NCBI GenBank assembly: GCA_000432175.1
Contig: HF989497.1
Location: 56,151 to 75,235 of the forward strand
Reading direction: 5' to 3'
DNA: 19,085 bases
From: Eubacterium sp. CAG:786
GTDB lineage: Bacteria > Bacillota > Clostridia > Oscillospirales > Ruminococcaceae
This document shows, one piece after another, positions 1-7,061 of this stretch (positions are counted from its first letter, which is position 1; each line of letters opens with the position of its first letter). The position numbers and the translations under genes were made by a program. The notes beneath the pieces are model-generated. The model did not search any database. It was not told the DNA's origin and saw nothing but the letters and a program-made list of their open reading frames with translations.

Positions 1-1
1 C

Positions 2-613
2 AAGCGCGCTTCTCCGTCAAAGGGGCTTATCGCGCAGGATTTCCCGTATCTCGATATCGCGCGGGAATACGAGGCTGCGGGCGCTGCGGCTATTTCCTGC
101 CTGACGGAACCGTTCTGGTTCAGGGGCAGCGACGATTATCTGCGGGAGATATCGCAGGCAGTCGGTATTCCGGTGCTGCGCAAGGATTTCACCGTGGACG
201 AGTACATGATATATCAGGCGAAAACGCTGGGGGCTTCCGCGGTGCTGCTGATATGCTCGATACTTTCCCGCGGGCAGCTGAGCGAGTACCTTGAAATCGC
301 GCGGTCGCTGGGGCTTTCGGCACTGGTGGAAGCGCACGACGAGGAGGAAGTCCGCACGGCGGTTGAAGTCGGCGCTGATATCATCGGCGTAAACAACCGC
401 GACCTGAAAACATTCACGGTGGATATCAATAATTCCGCGCGGCTGCGCAGGCTTGTTCCACCGGAGATACTGTTCGTTTCCGAGAGCGGAATAAAAACGG
501 CCGCAGACATCGAAGCGCTGCGCCGTAACGGCACTAATGCGGTACTCATCGGTGAAACGCTCATGAGAAGCCCTGACAAGAAAGCGGCTCTCGAGGAACT
601 CAGGGGTCGCTGA
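2..613 (+). CDS. trpC: Indole-3-glycerol phosphate synthase, 5'-truncated by window
   Basis: TrpC closes the indole ring of indole-3-glycerol phosphate from CdRP, the fourth step of tryptophan synthesis, in the cytosol. The open frame runs from the first base pair of the window, so the start codon and roughly the first 50 residues lie outside. The visible part begins with the conserved KRASPSKG segment, whose lysines bind substrate and act in catalysis. It continues with a CLTEPFWFRGS segment, PVLRKDF (catalytic lysine), GVNNRDL and SESGI, which are the phosphate-binding and beta-strand motifs of the TrpC (beta/alpha)8 barrel. The stop codon is 1 bp before the trpF ATG, so the two are translated from one mRNA and probably coupled. 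203 residues are visible of a usual length of about 255-265. Confidence 0.95.
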   Translation, partial: KRASPSKGLIAQDFPYLDIAREYEAAGAAAISCLTEPFWFRGSDDYLREISQAVGIPVLRKDFTVDEYMIYQAKTLGASAVLLICSILSRGQLSEYLEIARSLGLSALVEAHDEEEVRTAVEVGADIIGVNNRDLKTFTVDINNSARLRRLVPPEILFVSESGIKTAADIEALRRNGTNAVLIGETLMRSPDKKAALEELRGR

Positions 614-614
614 A

Positions 615-1220
615 ATGAAGATAAAACTCTGCGGAATGTTCCGCGACTGTGATATTGATTTTGCGAACGAAGCAAGGCCGGATTACATCGGGTTTATCCT
701 GGGCTTTCCGAAAAGCCACAGGAATATCGGCCGTGAAACGGCTCAGCGGCTGCGCTCGCGGCTCTCACCGGAAATAAAGGCTGTGGGAGTTTTCGTAAAT
801 TCCCCGGAAACCACTTGCGCTGAGTATGCAAATTGTGGTATAATAGATGTGATACAGCTTCACGGGCAGGAGGACGCGGATTATATCCGCAGGCTGCGCG
901 GGCTTACCGGCGCGCCGATAATCAAGGCAGCTAAGATACGCACCCCGGAGGATATCCGCAGCGTGCAGGCGCTTGGCGCGGATTACGTCCTGCTGGACAA
1001 CGGGACGGGCACAGGCGAGATGTTCGATCATTCGCTGCTTTCCGGCGCTGAGATACGCCAGCCGTTCTTTCTTGCCGGGGGACTTACCCCGGACAATCTG
1101 CGGCAGGCAGCGGAGGATATCCGACCGTACTGCGTTGACTTATCCAGCGGCGTTGAAACGGAAAAACTCAAGGACCGTGATAAAATGCTGGCGGCAGTGC
1201 GTATCATAAGAGATCTGTAA
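615..1220 (+). CDS. trpF: Phosphoribosylanthranilate isomerase
   Basis: TrpF performs the Amadori rearrangement of phosphoribosylanthranilate to CdRP, just before the TrpC step. The 201-residue product has the family length. It starts with KLCGMFR, which supplies the catalytic cysteine. It then has VGVFVNSP, VIQLHGQED, and LLDNGTGTG with the general-acid aspartate. FFLAGGLTPDN and VDLSSGVE form the phosphate-binding end of the barrel. The ATG is 1 bp after the trpC stop, and an AGGGG Shine-Dalgarno lies at about 602-606 inside trpC. A 20-bp gap separates it from trpB. TrpC and TrpF are separate proteins here, not the fused TrpCF of enteric bacteria. The identification rests on motifs and operon position and is secure. 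Confidence 0.96.
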   Translation: MKIKLCGMFRDCDIDFANEARPDYIGFILGFPKSHRNIGRETAQRLRSRLSPEIKAVGVFVNSPETTCAEYANCGIIDVIQLHGQEDADYIRRLRGLTGAPIIKAAKIRTPEDIRSVQALGADYVLLDNGTGTGEMFDHSLLSGAEIRQPFFLAGGLTPDNLRQAAEDIRPYCVDLSSGVETEKLKDRDKMLAAVRIIRDL

Positions 1221-1240
1221 TTAATGAAAGGATAAACGAC

Positions 1241-2425
1241 ATGGCAAAGGGACGCTACGGCGATTTCGGAGGACAGTATATTCCCGAAACGCTCATGAAC
1301 GAAATACATAAGCTTGAGGAAGCTTACGAATTCTACAAACACGACAAGCAGTTCAACGATGAACTCAACACGCTCCTGCGGGAATACGCAGGGCGCCCGT
1401 CGCTGCTTTATTACGCTGATAAGATGACAAAGGACCTCGGCGGCGCGAAAATATACTTCAAGCGCGAGGACCTCAACCACACCGGATCACATAAGATAAA
1501 CAACGTTCTCGGTCAGGCGCTTCTTGCGAAGAAGATGGGCAAGACCCGCATCATCGCGGAAACCGGCGCAGGTCAGCACGGCGTTGCAGCGGCTACGGCG
1601 GCGGCTCTGCTGGGGCTTGAGTGCGAGATATTCATGGGCAGGGAGGACACCATACGTCAGGCTCTGAATGTTTACCGCATGGAGCTCCTCGGTGCAAAGG
1701 TGAACCCCGTCACCACCGGCACAATGACCCTCAAGGACGCCGTAAACGAAGCAATGCGCGACTGGACCACCCGTGTGGACGACACGCTGTATGTCCTCGG
1801 TTCCGTAATGGGACCGCACCCGTTTCCGATGATCGTGCGCGACTTCCAGAGCGTTATCTCCAAGGAAGCCCGCGAGCAGATACTTGAAAAAGAGGGAAGG
1901 CTCCCCACGGCTGTAATGGCGTGCGTTGGCGGTGGTTCCAATGCCATGGGAATGTTCTACAACTTCATCAACGACAAGGATGTGCGCCTGATAGGCTGCG
2001 AGGCGGCCGGACGCGGCGTTGACACCGGCGAGACTGCAGCGACAATCGCAACGGGCACGCTGGGTATATTCCACGGCATGAAGTCCCTTTTCTGCCAGAA
2101 TGAGTACGGTCAGATCGCGCCGGTATATTCCATTTCAGCGGGACTTGACTACCCCGGAATAGGTCCGGAGCACGCTCATCTCCACGAGATAGGCAGAGCG
2201 GAATACATCCCCGTAACGGACGACGAGGCAGTCAACGCTTTTGAGTACATTGCCCGCACCGAGGGAATAATCTGCGCCATCGAGAGCGCGCATGCAGTAG
2301 CGCACCTGATGAAGATAGCACCGACCATGAGCAAGGACGATATAATCATCTGCTGCCTTTCCGGCCGTGGCGACAAGGACGTTGCTGCAATAGCAAGATA
2401 CAGGGGGATTGATCTGCATGAATAA
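1241..2425 (+). CDS. trpB: Tryptophan synthase beta subunit
   Basis: TrpB condenses indole with serine to give tryptophan, using PLP, in an alpha2-beta2 complex with TrpA. The 394-residue protein matches the family. HTGSHKINNVLGQ contains the PLP-linking lysine. AETGAGQHG carries the substrate-carboxylate loop and catalytic glutamate. GGGSNAMGMF is the phosphate-binding glycine loop. CCLSGRGDKD is the C-terminal cofactor-pyridine site. It is of the common TrpB1 type that pairs with TrpA, not the longer TrpB2. The start at 1241 follows an AAAGGA Shine-Dalgarno about 9 bp upstream. The 3' end overlaps trpA by 8 bp, which suggests translational coupling and balanced subunit supply. Confidence 0.97.
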   Translation: MAKGRYGDFGGQYIPETLMNEIHKLEEAYEFYKHDKQFNDELNTLLREYAGRPSLLYYADKMTKDLGGAKIYFKREDLNHTGSHKINNVLGQALLAKKMGKTRIIAETGAGQHGVAAATAAALLGLECEIFMGREDTIRQALNVYRMELLGAKVNPVTTGTMTLKDAVNEAMRDWTTRVDDTLYVLGSVMGPHPFPMIVRDFQSVISKEAREQILEKEGRLPTAVMACVGGGSNAMGMFYNFINDKDVRLIGCEAAGRGVDTGETAATIATGTLGIFHGMKSLFCQNEYGQIAPVYSISAGLDYPGIGPEHAHLHEIGRAEYIPVTDDEAVNAFEYIARTEGIICAIESAHAVAHLMKIAPTMSKDDIIICCLSGRGDKDVAAIARYRGIDLHE

Positions 2426-3188
2426 GATACACAGCGCATTTGAGAACAAAAAGGCGTTCATCGGCTTCCTGACTGCCGGCGACCCGACATTTGACGACAG
2501 CTTCAACAATATCATGGCAATGGTCCGGGCAGGTGCTGACCTCATCGAGATAGGAATTCCGTTCAGCGACCCCATCGCTGAGGGTCCTGTTATCCAGGAG
2601 GCAAATATCCGCGCCCTGAGCCACGGAATGACCACCGACCGCGCATTTGAGCTTGCTGAAAAGGTGCGCCAGAATACCGATATCCCGATATGCTTCATGA
2701 CGTATCTCAACCCGGTGTTCAAGTACGGCTATGACAGATTTTTCGCGCGCTGCAGGGAAATAGGCGTTGACGGACTTATCTGCCCGGATATGCCCTATGA
2801 GGAGAAGCATGAAGCCGCTGATGTTGCGCAGAAATATGGTGTTTCCGTTATTTCACTCATCGCGCCCACCAGCGAGGAGCGTATCAAGATGATAGCCAAC
2901 GAGGCGGAGGGCTTTATCTACATAGTTTCTTCCATGGGCGTCACCGGAGTCCGCAGCGAGATAAAGACCGACCTTCACCACATCATGGAAGCGGTAAAGA
3001 AGTACGCGAAAGTCCCCGCGGCTATCGGCTTTGGCATAAGCAGGCCCGAGCAGGCTAAGAATATGGCAGAGCTTGCAGACGGCGTTATCGTCGGCAGCGC
3101 GATAGTAAAACTCGTTGCGCAGTACGGCAGCGAAGCCCCCGACCACATCTATGAGTACGTCAAGTCCATGAAAGACGCAATAAGATAA
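2418..3188 (+). CDS. trpA: Tryptophan synthase alpha subunit
   Basis: TrpA cleaves indole-3-glycerol phosphate to indole and glyceraldehyde-3-phosphate and channels indole into TrpB. LIEIGIPFSDPIAEGP holds the two catalytic acids (the Glu of IEIG and the Asp of FSDP). GLICPDMPYEE, IAPTS, SSMGVTG, GFGIS and GVIVGSAIV are the remaining barrel and phosphate-binding motifs. I chose the ATG at 2418 (256 residues) over the in-frame TTG at 2409. AGGGGG at 2402-2407 is 10 bp from the ATG but only 1 bp from the TTG, and MNKIHSAF is a natural N-terminus. The frame overlaps the end of trpB by 8 bp. There is no tryptophan residue in the product, as is usual for late trp enzymes. It is the last gene of the operon. 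Confidence 0.96.
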   Translation: MNKIHSAFENKKAFIGFLTAGDPTFDDSFNNIMAMVRAGADLIEIGIPFSDPIAEGPVIQEANIRALSHGMTTDRAFELAEKVRQNTDIPICFMTYLNPVFKYGYDRFFARCREIGVDGLICPDMPYEEKHEAADVAQKYGVSVISLIAPTSEERIKMIANEAEGFIYIVSSMGVTGVRSEIKTDLHHIMEAVKKYAKVPAAIGFGISRPEQAKNMAELADGVIVGSAIVKLVAQYGSEAPDHIYEYVKSMKDAIR

Positions 3189-3191
3189 TAG

Positions 3192-3222
3192 CAAGCGCCG
3201 CTCGCAATATGAACGGCGCTTG
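3192..3222 (+). terminator. Candidate terminator of the trp operon
   Basis: A perfect 9-bp stem (CAAGCGCCG at 3192-3200 with CGGCGCTTG at 3214-3222) encloses a 13-nt loop and starts 3 bp after the trpA stop. The following ATAATTTAT is only moderately U-rich, so termination may be weak. The sequence just downstream may have been altered by the MITE insertion at 3227. Confidence 0.6.
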
Positions 3223-3226
3223 ATAA

Positions 3227-3395
3227 TTTATGGGAACCTCTAAAAACTGGTTTGAAAAGGGAAAATGGGTAGAGTGCGCCGAATGCGATGAAAGCCGACG
3301 AAGTAAGGCTGTATGCCTTACGAGGAGGTTTTCTGAAGCAGGCGGTGTGCTATACACATTTTCACTCAAACAAGGTTTTTAGAGGTGACCTTTAT
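3227..3395. mobile_element. MITE-like element with TIRs and 5-bp target duplication
   Basis: A 159-bp non-coding element (3232-3390) is bounded by TTTAT at 3227-3231 and TTTAT at 3391-3395. This fits a 5-bp target-site duplication. The left end starts GGGAACCTCTAAAAAC and the right end, read inward on the other strand, starts GGTCACCTCTAAAAAC: 14 of 16 bases match. Similarity continues for about 20 more bases (TGGTTTGA against CTTGTTTGA, then AAAATG in both) with small gaps. A 7-bp hairpin (GTAAGGC 3303-3309 with GCCTTAC 3315-3321) lies in the middle. No transposase or convincing ORF is present, so a parent insertion sequence elsewhere would have to mobilise it. It sits neatly between the trpA and dapL terminators. 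A structured RNA is the main alternative. Confidence 0.7.
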
Positions 3396-3426
3396 AAGAT
3401 TTTCGGGCAGGGTGCTGATGCATTCG

Positions 3427-3454
3427 AAAAAGGGGAAGCTGAGCGGCTTCCCCT
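3427..3454 (-). terminator. Terminator of dapL
   Basis: On the minus strand a stem of GGGGAAGC paired with GCTTCCCC (3446-3453 with 3432-3439, 6-nt loop) is followed directly by a run of five T (3431-3427). It begins 7 bp after the dapL stop codon. This is a typical intrinsic terminator. Confidence 0.88.
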
Positions 3455-3460
3455 AAAATA

Positions 3461-4666
3461 TTACTTCTTGAACAGCTTTTTGAATCTCTCCATAGCTTCT
3501 GTGGTGAGCTCGTGTGTGCTGAATGCAGTCAGTCTGAACCAGCCGTCGCCGTTTGCACCGAAGCCGGCGCCCGGAGTTCCTACCACCTGGATCTCGTTGA
3601 GCAGGTAGTCGAAGAATTCCCAGCTGCCCATGCCGTTCGGGCTCTTAAGCCAGATGTACGGTGAGTTGATGCCGCCGGTGTACTTGATGCCGAGTTCGTC
3701 GCAGGTGTGTGCGATAATGCGCGCGTTCTCCTGATAATATGCGATGGTAGCCTTTGTCTGCGCCTGTCCCTCAGGGGTGAATACAGCCTCGGCTGCGCGC
3801 TGTACTGGGTAGGATACGCCGTTGAACTTGCTGCCCTGACGTCTGTTCCACAGGTCTGCGATCTTTACTTCCTCGCCCTTGCTGTTCTTCTGTACCAGTT
3901 CTTCGGGGACGATGGTGTAACCGCAGCGTGTGCCGGTGAAGCCTGCAGTCTTGGACAGAGAGCAGATTTCGATAGCGCACTTCTTGGCGCCCTCTATCAG
4001 GTAGATGCTTCTGGGGAGCTCAGGGTCAGTGATAAACGCTTCATAGGCTGCGTCGAAGATGATGACAGCCTCGTTTGCCAGCGCGTAGTCCACCCATTCC
4101 TTCAGCTGAGCCTTTGTGTAAACGGAACCAGTCGGGTTGTTCGGGGAGCAGAGGTAGATAATGTCAGCCTTAACGTCCTTGGGGGGCATTGCCGCAAAGC
4201 CGTTTTCCTCAGTGGAATTCGCGTAAACAACGGTGTTGCCGCTCATGATGTTGCTGTCAACGTATACCGGGTAAGCCGGGTCGGTGACTACAACGGTGTT
4301 ACCATCGCCGAAGATGTCGATGATGTTGCCGCAGTCGCTCTTTGCGCCGTCGCTGATGTGGATAACAGCGGGGTCAACTTCCGCACCGAAGCTCTTATAG
4401 TAGTTGGAAACCGCGTCGCGCAGGAAGTCGTAACCAGCGCCGCTGTCCTCGTATCCGCGGAATGTTTCCTTTACGCCCATCTCCTTTGCAGCCTTTACCA
4501 TAGCGTCAACCACAACGGGAGCGAGGGGCTGTGTTACGTCGCCGATGCCCATTCTGATGAGCTTTGCTTCCGGGTGAGCGGCAGAATACGCCTTGACGCG
4601 CTTGCCGATATCAATGAAGAGGTAGTTTTTCTTCAGGTTAAAGAAATTTTCGTTCAACTTTGCCAT
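3461..4666 (-). CDS. dapL: LL-diaminopimelate aminotransferase
   Basis: DapL converts tetrahydrodipicolinate directly to LL-diaminopimelate with glutamate as amino donor, a one-step route to lysine and peptidoglycan meso-DAP. The 401-residue protein is a fold-type I PLP enzyme. Seen in order: GIGDVTQPL near the N-terminus, FRGYEDSGAGYDFLRDA, CSPNNPTGS, and SLSKTAGFTGTRCGY with the PLP-binding lysine. The ending IQVVGTPGAGFGANGDG carries the substrate-carboxylate region. The length and the GIGDVT/GYEDS signatures separate it from ordinary aspartate aminotransferases. AAAGGA lies about 10 bp before the ATG. It is transcribed alone, opposite to its neighbours, from a near-consensus promoter. DapL is common in Clostridia that lack the succinylase route. 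Confidence 0.93.
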   Translation of the reverse strand: MAKLNENFFNLKKNYLFIDIGKRVKAYSAAHPEAKLIRMGIGDVTQPLAPVVVDAMVKAAKEMGVKETFRGYEDSGAGYDFLRDAVSNYYKSFGAEVDPAVIHISDGAKSDCGNIIDIFGDGNTVVVTDPAYPVYVDSNIMSGNTVVYANSTEENGFAAMPPKDVKADIIYLCSPNNPTGSVYTKAQLKEWVDYALANEAVIIFDAAYEAFITDPELPRSIYLIEGAKKCAIEICSLSKTAGFTGTRCGYTIVPEELVQKNSKGEEVKIADLWNRRQGSKFNGVSYPVQRAAEAVFTPEGQAQTKATIAYYQENARIIAHTCDELGIKYTGGINSPYIWLKSPNGMGSWEFFDYLLNEIQVVGTPGAGFGANGDGWFRLTAFSTHELTTEAMERFKKLFKK

Positions 4667-4720
4667 TTTTGTCTGTTCCTTTCGTTTATTCAGCAGCCCT
4701 GACGGGTTAGTCCACTCTAT

Positions 4721-4749
4721 ATTTTACTATATTTCCCCCTGTTTGTCAA
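4721..4749 (-). promoter_or_regulatory. dapL promoter
   Basis: On the minus strand a perfect TTGACA (-35, complement of 4744-4749) is separated by exactly 17 bp from TAAAAT (-10, complement of 4721-4726). The start would be about 4714, giving a leader of about 48 nt, too short for a lysine riboswitch. Nothing else in the leader stands out. Confidence 0.85.
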
Positions 4750-4787
4750 CGGCTTTTTGAAAAGTACGGCTTTTTTTGCGCTGGTAC

Positions 4788-4821
4788 TTGAAATAAACGA
4801 GTTTATGTGTTAAAATATAAT
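4788..4821 (+). promoter_or_regulatory. Promoter of the GNAT-hisS-like-rimM-trmD-era-recO cluster
   Basis: TTGAAA (4788-4793) is 17 bp from TAAAAT (4811-4816), which overlaps a perfect TATAAT at 4816-4821 (22 bp spacing). It is divergent from the dapL promoter about 40 bp away. An AGGAGG Shine-Dalgarno at 4835-4840 follows, 6 bp before the first gene's ATG, so the leader is very short. Confidence 0.72.
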
Positions 4822-4846
4822 ATATGTGCATTGCAGGAGGTAATCT

Positions 4847-5278
4847 ATGATAAGAGAAGTACGTCCCGATGAATACGAACAGCTGATGGAACTGTACCTG
4901 CATCTCCACGAAACCGAAATACCCCCGGCAGAACAGACCAGGGAACTGTGGGAGCGTCTTGTCAGCGACCCGGACTACCACCTGATAGTCGCAGAGGAGG
5001 ACGGCAGGCTGGTTTCCACGATAACCTGCGTTATAATGCCGAACCTCACCCACGGCCCGCGACCATACGCCTGGGTCGAGAACGTTGTGACCCACCCGGA
5101 TTACCGGGGACGGCATTTAGCGACGGCCTGCCTTGAATATGCCCGTGAACTGGCAAAGCGGGAGAACTGCTACAGGCTTGTGCTGATGACCGGTTCCAAG
5201 CTGGAAAGCACGCTGAATTTCTACGAGCACGCAGGCTATGACAGAACGGAAAAAACAGGATTTATCCAATATCTATAA
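4847..5278 (+). CDS. GNAT-family N-acetyltransferase
   Basis: The 143-residue protein has the single-domain GNAT fold and transfers an acetyl group from acetyl-CoA to an unknown amine. Motif A is clear: VENVVTHPDYRGRHLATA, where the R-x-x-G/A stretch binds the pyrophosphate of acetyl-CoA. A C-terminal motif B region (SKLESTLNFYEHAGY) is typical of small-molecule GNATs. The N-terminus (IREVRPDEYEQLMELY) is the usual first strand and helix. AGGAGG is 6 bp upstream of the ATG. It is the first gene of the cluster, with the HisRS-like gene 18 bp downstream. The substrate cannot be read from the sequence. There is no RimI-specific signature, so protein N-terminal acetylation is not supported. Confidence 0.88.
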   Translation: MIREVRPDEYEQLMELYLHLHETEIPPAEQTRELWERLVSDPDYHLIVAEEDGRLVSTITCVIMPNLTHGPRPYAWVENVVTHPDYRGRHLATACLEYARELAKRENCYRLVLMTGSKLESTLNFYEHAGYDRTEKTGFIQYL

Positions 5279-5296
5279 ACGAAAGGAAACACGAAC

Positions 5297-6523
5297 ATGA
5301 ACATAAAACCTCAGAAGGGCATGCAGGAATATTTACCGGAGGCTGCCGCACAGCGCGACCGTCTGATGAACCTGATCCTTGACACCTACACCGCAAGCGG
5401 ATTTACGCGCATCTACACCCCCGCCATCGAAAGCGCAGAGAACCTTGACAAGAGCGACGGCGGTGACAACCTTAACCTCATCTTCCGCATAATGAAGCGC
5501 GGCGACAAGCTTGCAGAAGCCCTTGCAAAGTCCCCGGTGGACGAAAAGGAACTGTGCGACCTCGGTCTGCGCTACGACCTTACGCTGCCGCTTTCCCGCT
5601 ACTATGCGAACAACCGCAACAGCCTGCCCTCTCCGTTCAAGTGCATTCAGATAGACAAGGTCTATCGCGCGGAAAGACCCCAGCGCGGCAGACTGCGCGA
5701 GTTTGTTCAGTGCGATATCGACATTCTCGGTTCTGACTCCTGGTGCTGTGAGATAGAGCTTATTTCCGTCACTGCAAAGGCGCTTTCCAAAATCGGCATA
5801 GGTGAATTCACCGTGCGCGTCAACGACCGTCGTGTGCTGAGAAACTCCCTGCTGACCATGGGCTTCCCGGAGAAGGCGCTGGATACCGTTTCCGTAAGCT
5901 TTGACAAGCTGGATAAGATAGGCGCTGACGGCGTTGCCGCTGAACTCCGCGAAAAGGGAATGCCCGAGGAAGCCGTGAACGCGCTTTCCGGACTTCTCGC
6001 AAAGGGAAATCTCACGCTGGACGACATGGCGCAGTACTGCTCCGAGGACGCAAAGGAAACTCTTGAGCAGCTCCGCACCATAATCGAAACCGCAGACAAG
6101 CTTTCCGACGGCTACAGCGTTGAGTTCGACCCGTCCCTCGTAAGGGGGCAGGGCTACTACACCGGCACTGTTTTCGAGGTGGCAAGCAAGCAGTTCGGTG
6201 GAACTGTCGCAGGCGGCGGACGTTACGATAACCTCATCGGCAGATTTACCGGCGATACTGTGCCCGCAGTCGGCTTCTCAATAGGTTTTGAGAGAATTTT
6301 CTCCATCGTCACCGAGAACAATATCCAGCTTGCAGGCAGCAGAAAGAAAACCGCGATACTTCACAGCCCGGAGACAATCCTCGAAGCTATCGCGAAGTCT
6401 GACGAACTCCAGGCAGACTGCGACGTTACGCTCATCGCTGCCGCCAACCGCAAGAAGGCCGACAAGGCTTACTCAAGGGCGAAGCAGCAGGGCTTTGACG
6501 AGATAATCAAGATCGGACTTTAA
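5297..6523 (+). CDS. hisS: Histidyl-tRNA synthetase-like class II protein with short C-terminus
   Basis: The catalytic core is that of HisRS, which charges tRNA-His. Seen in order over 408 residues: KGMQEYLPEAAAQRD; LRYDLTLPLSRYYA; class II motif 2 around residues 117-137 (KVYRAERPQRGRLREF, then VQCDIDILG); the HisA loop at about 281-293 (LVRGQGYYTGTVF, which keeps the catalytic arginine); AGGGRYDNLIG; and motif 3 with GFSIGFERI near 326-334. The RYDLT and REFxQCDxDI versions resemble HisRS of Bacteroidetes and eukaryotes more than that of E. coli. The region after motif 3 is only about 65-75 residues and ends at EIIKIGL, apparently lacking the last part of the anticodon-binding domain. The HisZ regulatory subunit of HisG is the alternative, but no hisG is nearby and motif 3 is intact. 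The product has one histidine residue. AAAGGAAA precedes the ATG, and rimM follows after 10 bp. Confidence 0.75.
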   Translation: MNIKPQKGMQEYLPEAAAQRDRLMNLILDTYTASGFTRIYTPAIESAENLDKSDGGDNLNLIFRIMKRGDKLAEALAKSPVDEKELCDLGLRYDLTLPLSRYYANNRNSLPSPFKCIQIDKVYRAERPQRGRLREFVQCDIDILGSDSWCCEIELISVTAKALSKIGIGEFTVRVNDRRVLRNSLLTMGFPEKALDTVSVSFDKLDKIGADGVAAELREKGMPEEAVNALSGLLAKGNLTLDDMAQYCSEDAKETLEQLRTIIETADKLSDGYSVEFDPSLVRGQGYYTGTVFEVASKQFGGTVAGGGRYDNLIGRFTGDTVPAVGFSIGFERIFSIVTENNIQLAGSRKKTAILHSPETILEAIAKSDELQADCDVTLIAAANRKKADKAYSRAKQQGFDEIIKIGL

Positions 6524-6533
6524 GAGGAACGCC

Positions 6534-7061
6534 ATGAAAAAACAGTTTCTTGAAATAGGCAAGATAGTTGCTACCCAGGGAATACGCGGTGAAGTCCGCG
6601 TGCAGTACTACTGCGACAGCGCAGAGGTGCTGTGCGATTTCGACACGCTCTATCTCGACAAGGGAAAGACCGCGATGGAGGTCGCACGGGCATTCCCGCA
6701 CAAGAATGTCGTTGTCATGAAATTCGCGGGTATCGACAAGATAGAGCAGGCTCAGCCGCTCATCGGAAAGATACTGTATCTCGACCGCGACGACGCAGAG
6801 CTTGAAGAGGGTCTGTATTTCATTCAGGACATAATCGGTCTGACTGTAAAGGACGCCGACACCGGTGAGATTTACGGAAAGATAACCGATGTTTACCAGA
6901 ACGGCGCCAGCGACGTGTATTCCATCAAAAAGGACGACGGCAGGGAACTGATGTTCCCGTGCATCGACGAGGTGGTTTTAAAGACGGACATCGACGCAGG
7001 CGAGATGATAATTCGCCCGCTGCCCGGTCTGTTCGACGACGCTTCCGAGGACGGAGAATGA
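6534..7061 (+). CDS. rimM: Ribosome maturation factor RimM
   Basis: RimM binds ribosomal protein S19 and helps mature the head of the 30S subunit and its 16S rRNA. The 175-residue product has the family's two parts. The first is an N-terminal beta-barrel domain starting IGKIVATQGIRGEVRV with a later LIGKILYLDRDD. The second is a C-terminal PRC-barrel with GLYFIQDIIGLTV, GEIYGKITDVYQNGASDVY and ELMFPCIDEVV. AGAGGAA lies about 8 bp before the ATG. It starts 10 bp after the HisRS-like gene, and its last four bases form an ATGA overlap with trmD. RimM and TrmD are neighbours in most bacteria, but the usual rpsP and rplS are absent here. Confidence 0.95.
   Translation: MKKQFLEIGKIVATQGIRGEVRVQYYCDSAEVLCDFDTLYLDKGKTAMEVARAFPHKNVVVMKFAGIDKIEQAQPLIGKILYLDRDDAELEEGLYFIQDIIGLTVKDADTGEIYGKITDVYQNGASDVYSIKKDDGRELMFPCIDEVVLKTDIDAGEMIIRPLPGLFDDASEDGE

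Noticed and set aside
2409..2417. TTG start for trpA, nine bases upstream of the chosen ATG.
   Set aside because: It would leave about 1 bp between the AGGGGG Shine-Dalgarno and the start; the ATG at 2418 has a 10-bp spacing.
3288..3608. Open frame of 106 codons running through the MITE into dapL.
   Set aside because: It spans a transposon end, a terminator and antisense dapL sequence, and has no family features.
3707..4702. Open frame of 331 codons on the + strand opposite dapL.
   Set aside because: It is fully antisense to dapL with no motif; it runs into the dapL promoter leader and has no promoter of its own.
6959..7057. In-frame GTG extension of TrmD by 33 residues.
   Set aside because: It lies within rimM coding sequence, encodes an Arg-rich nonsense stretch, and TrmD begins at RIDIATLF.
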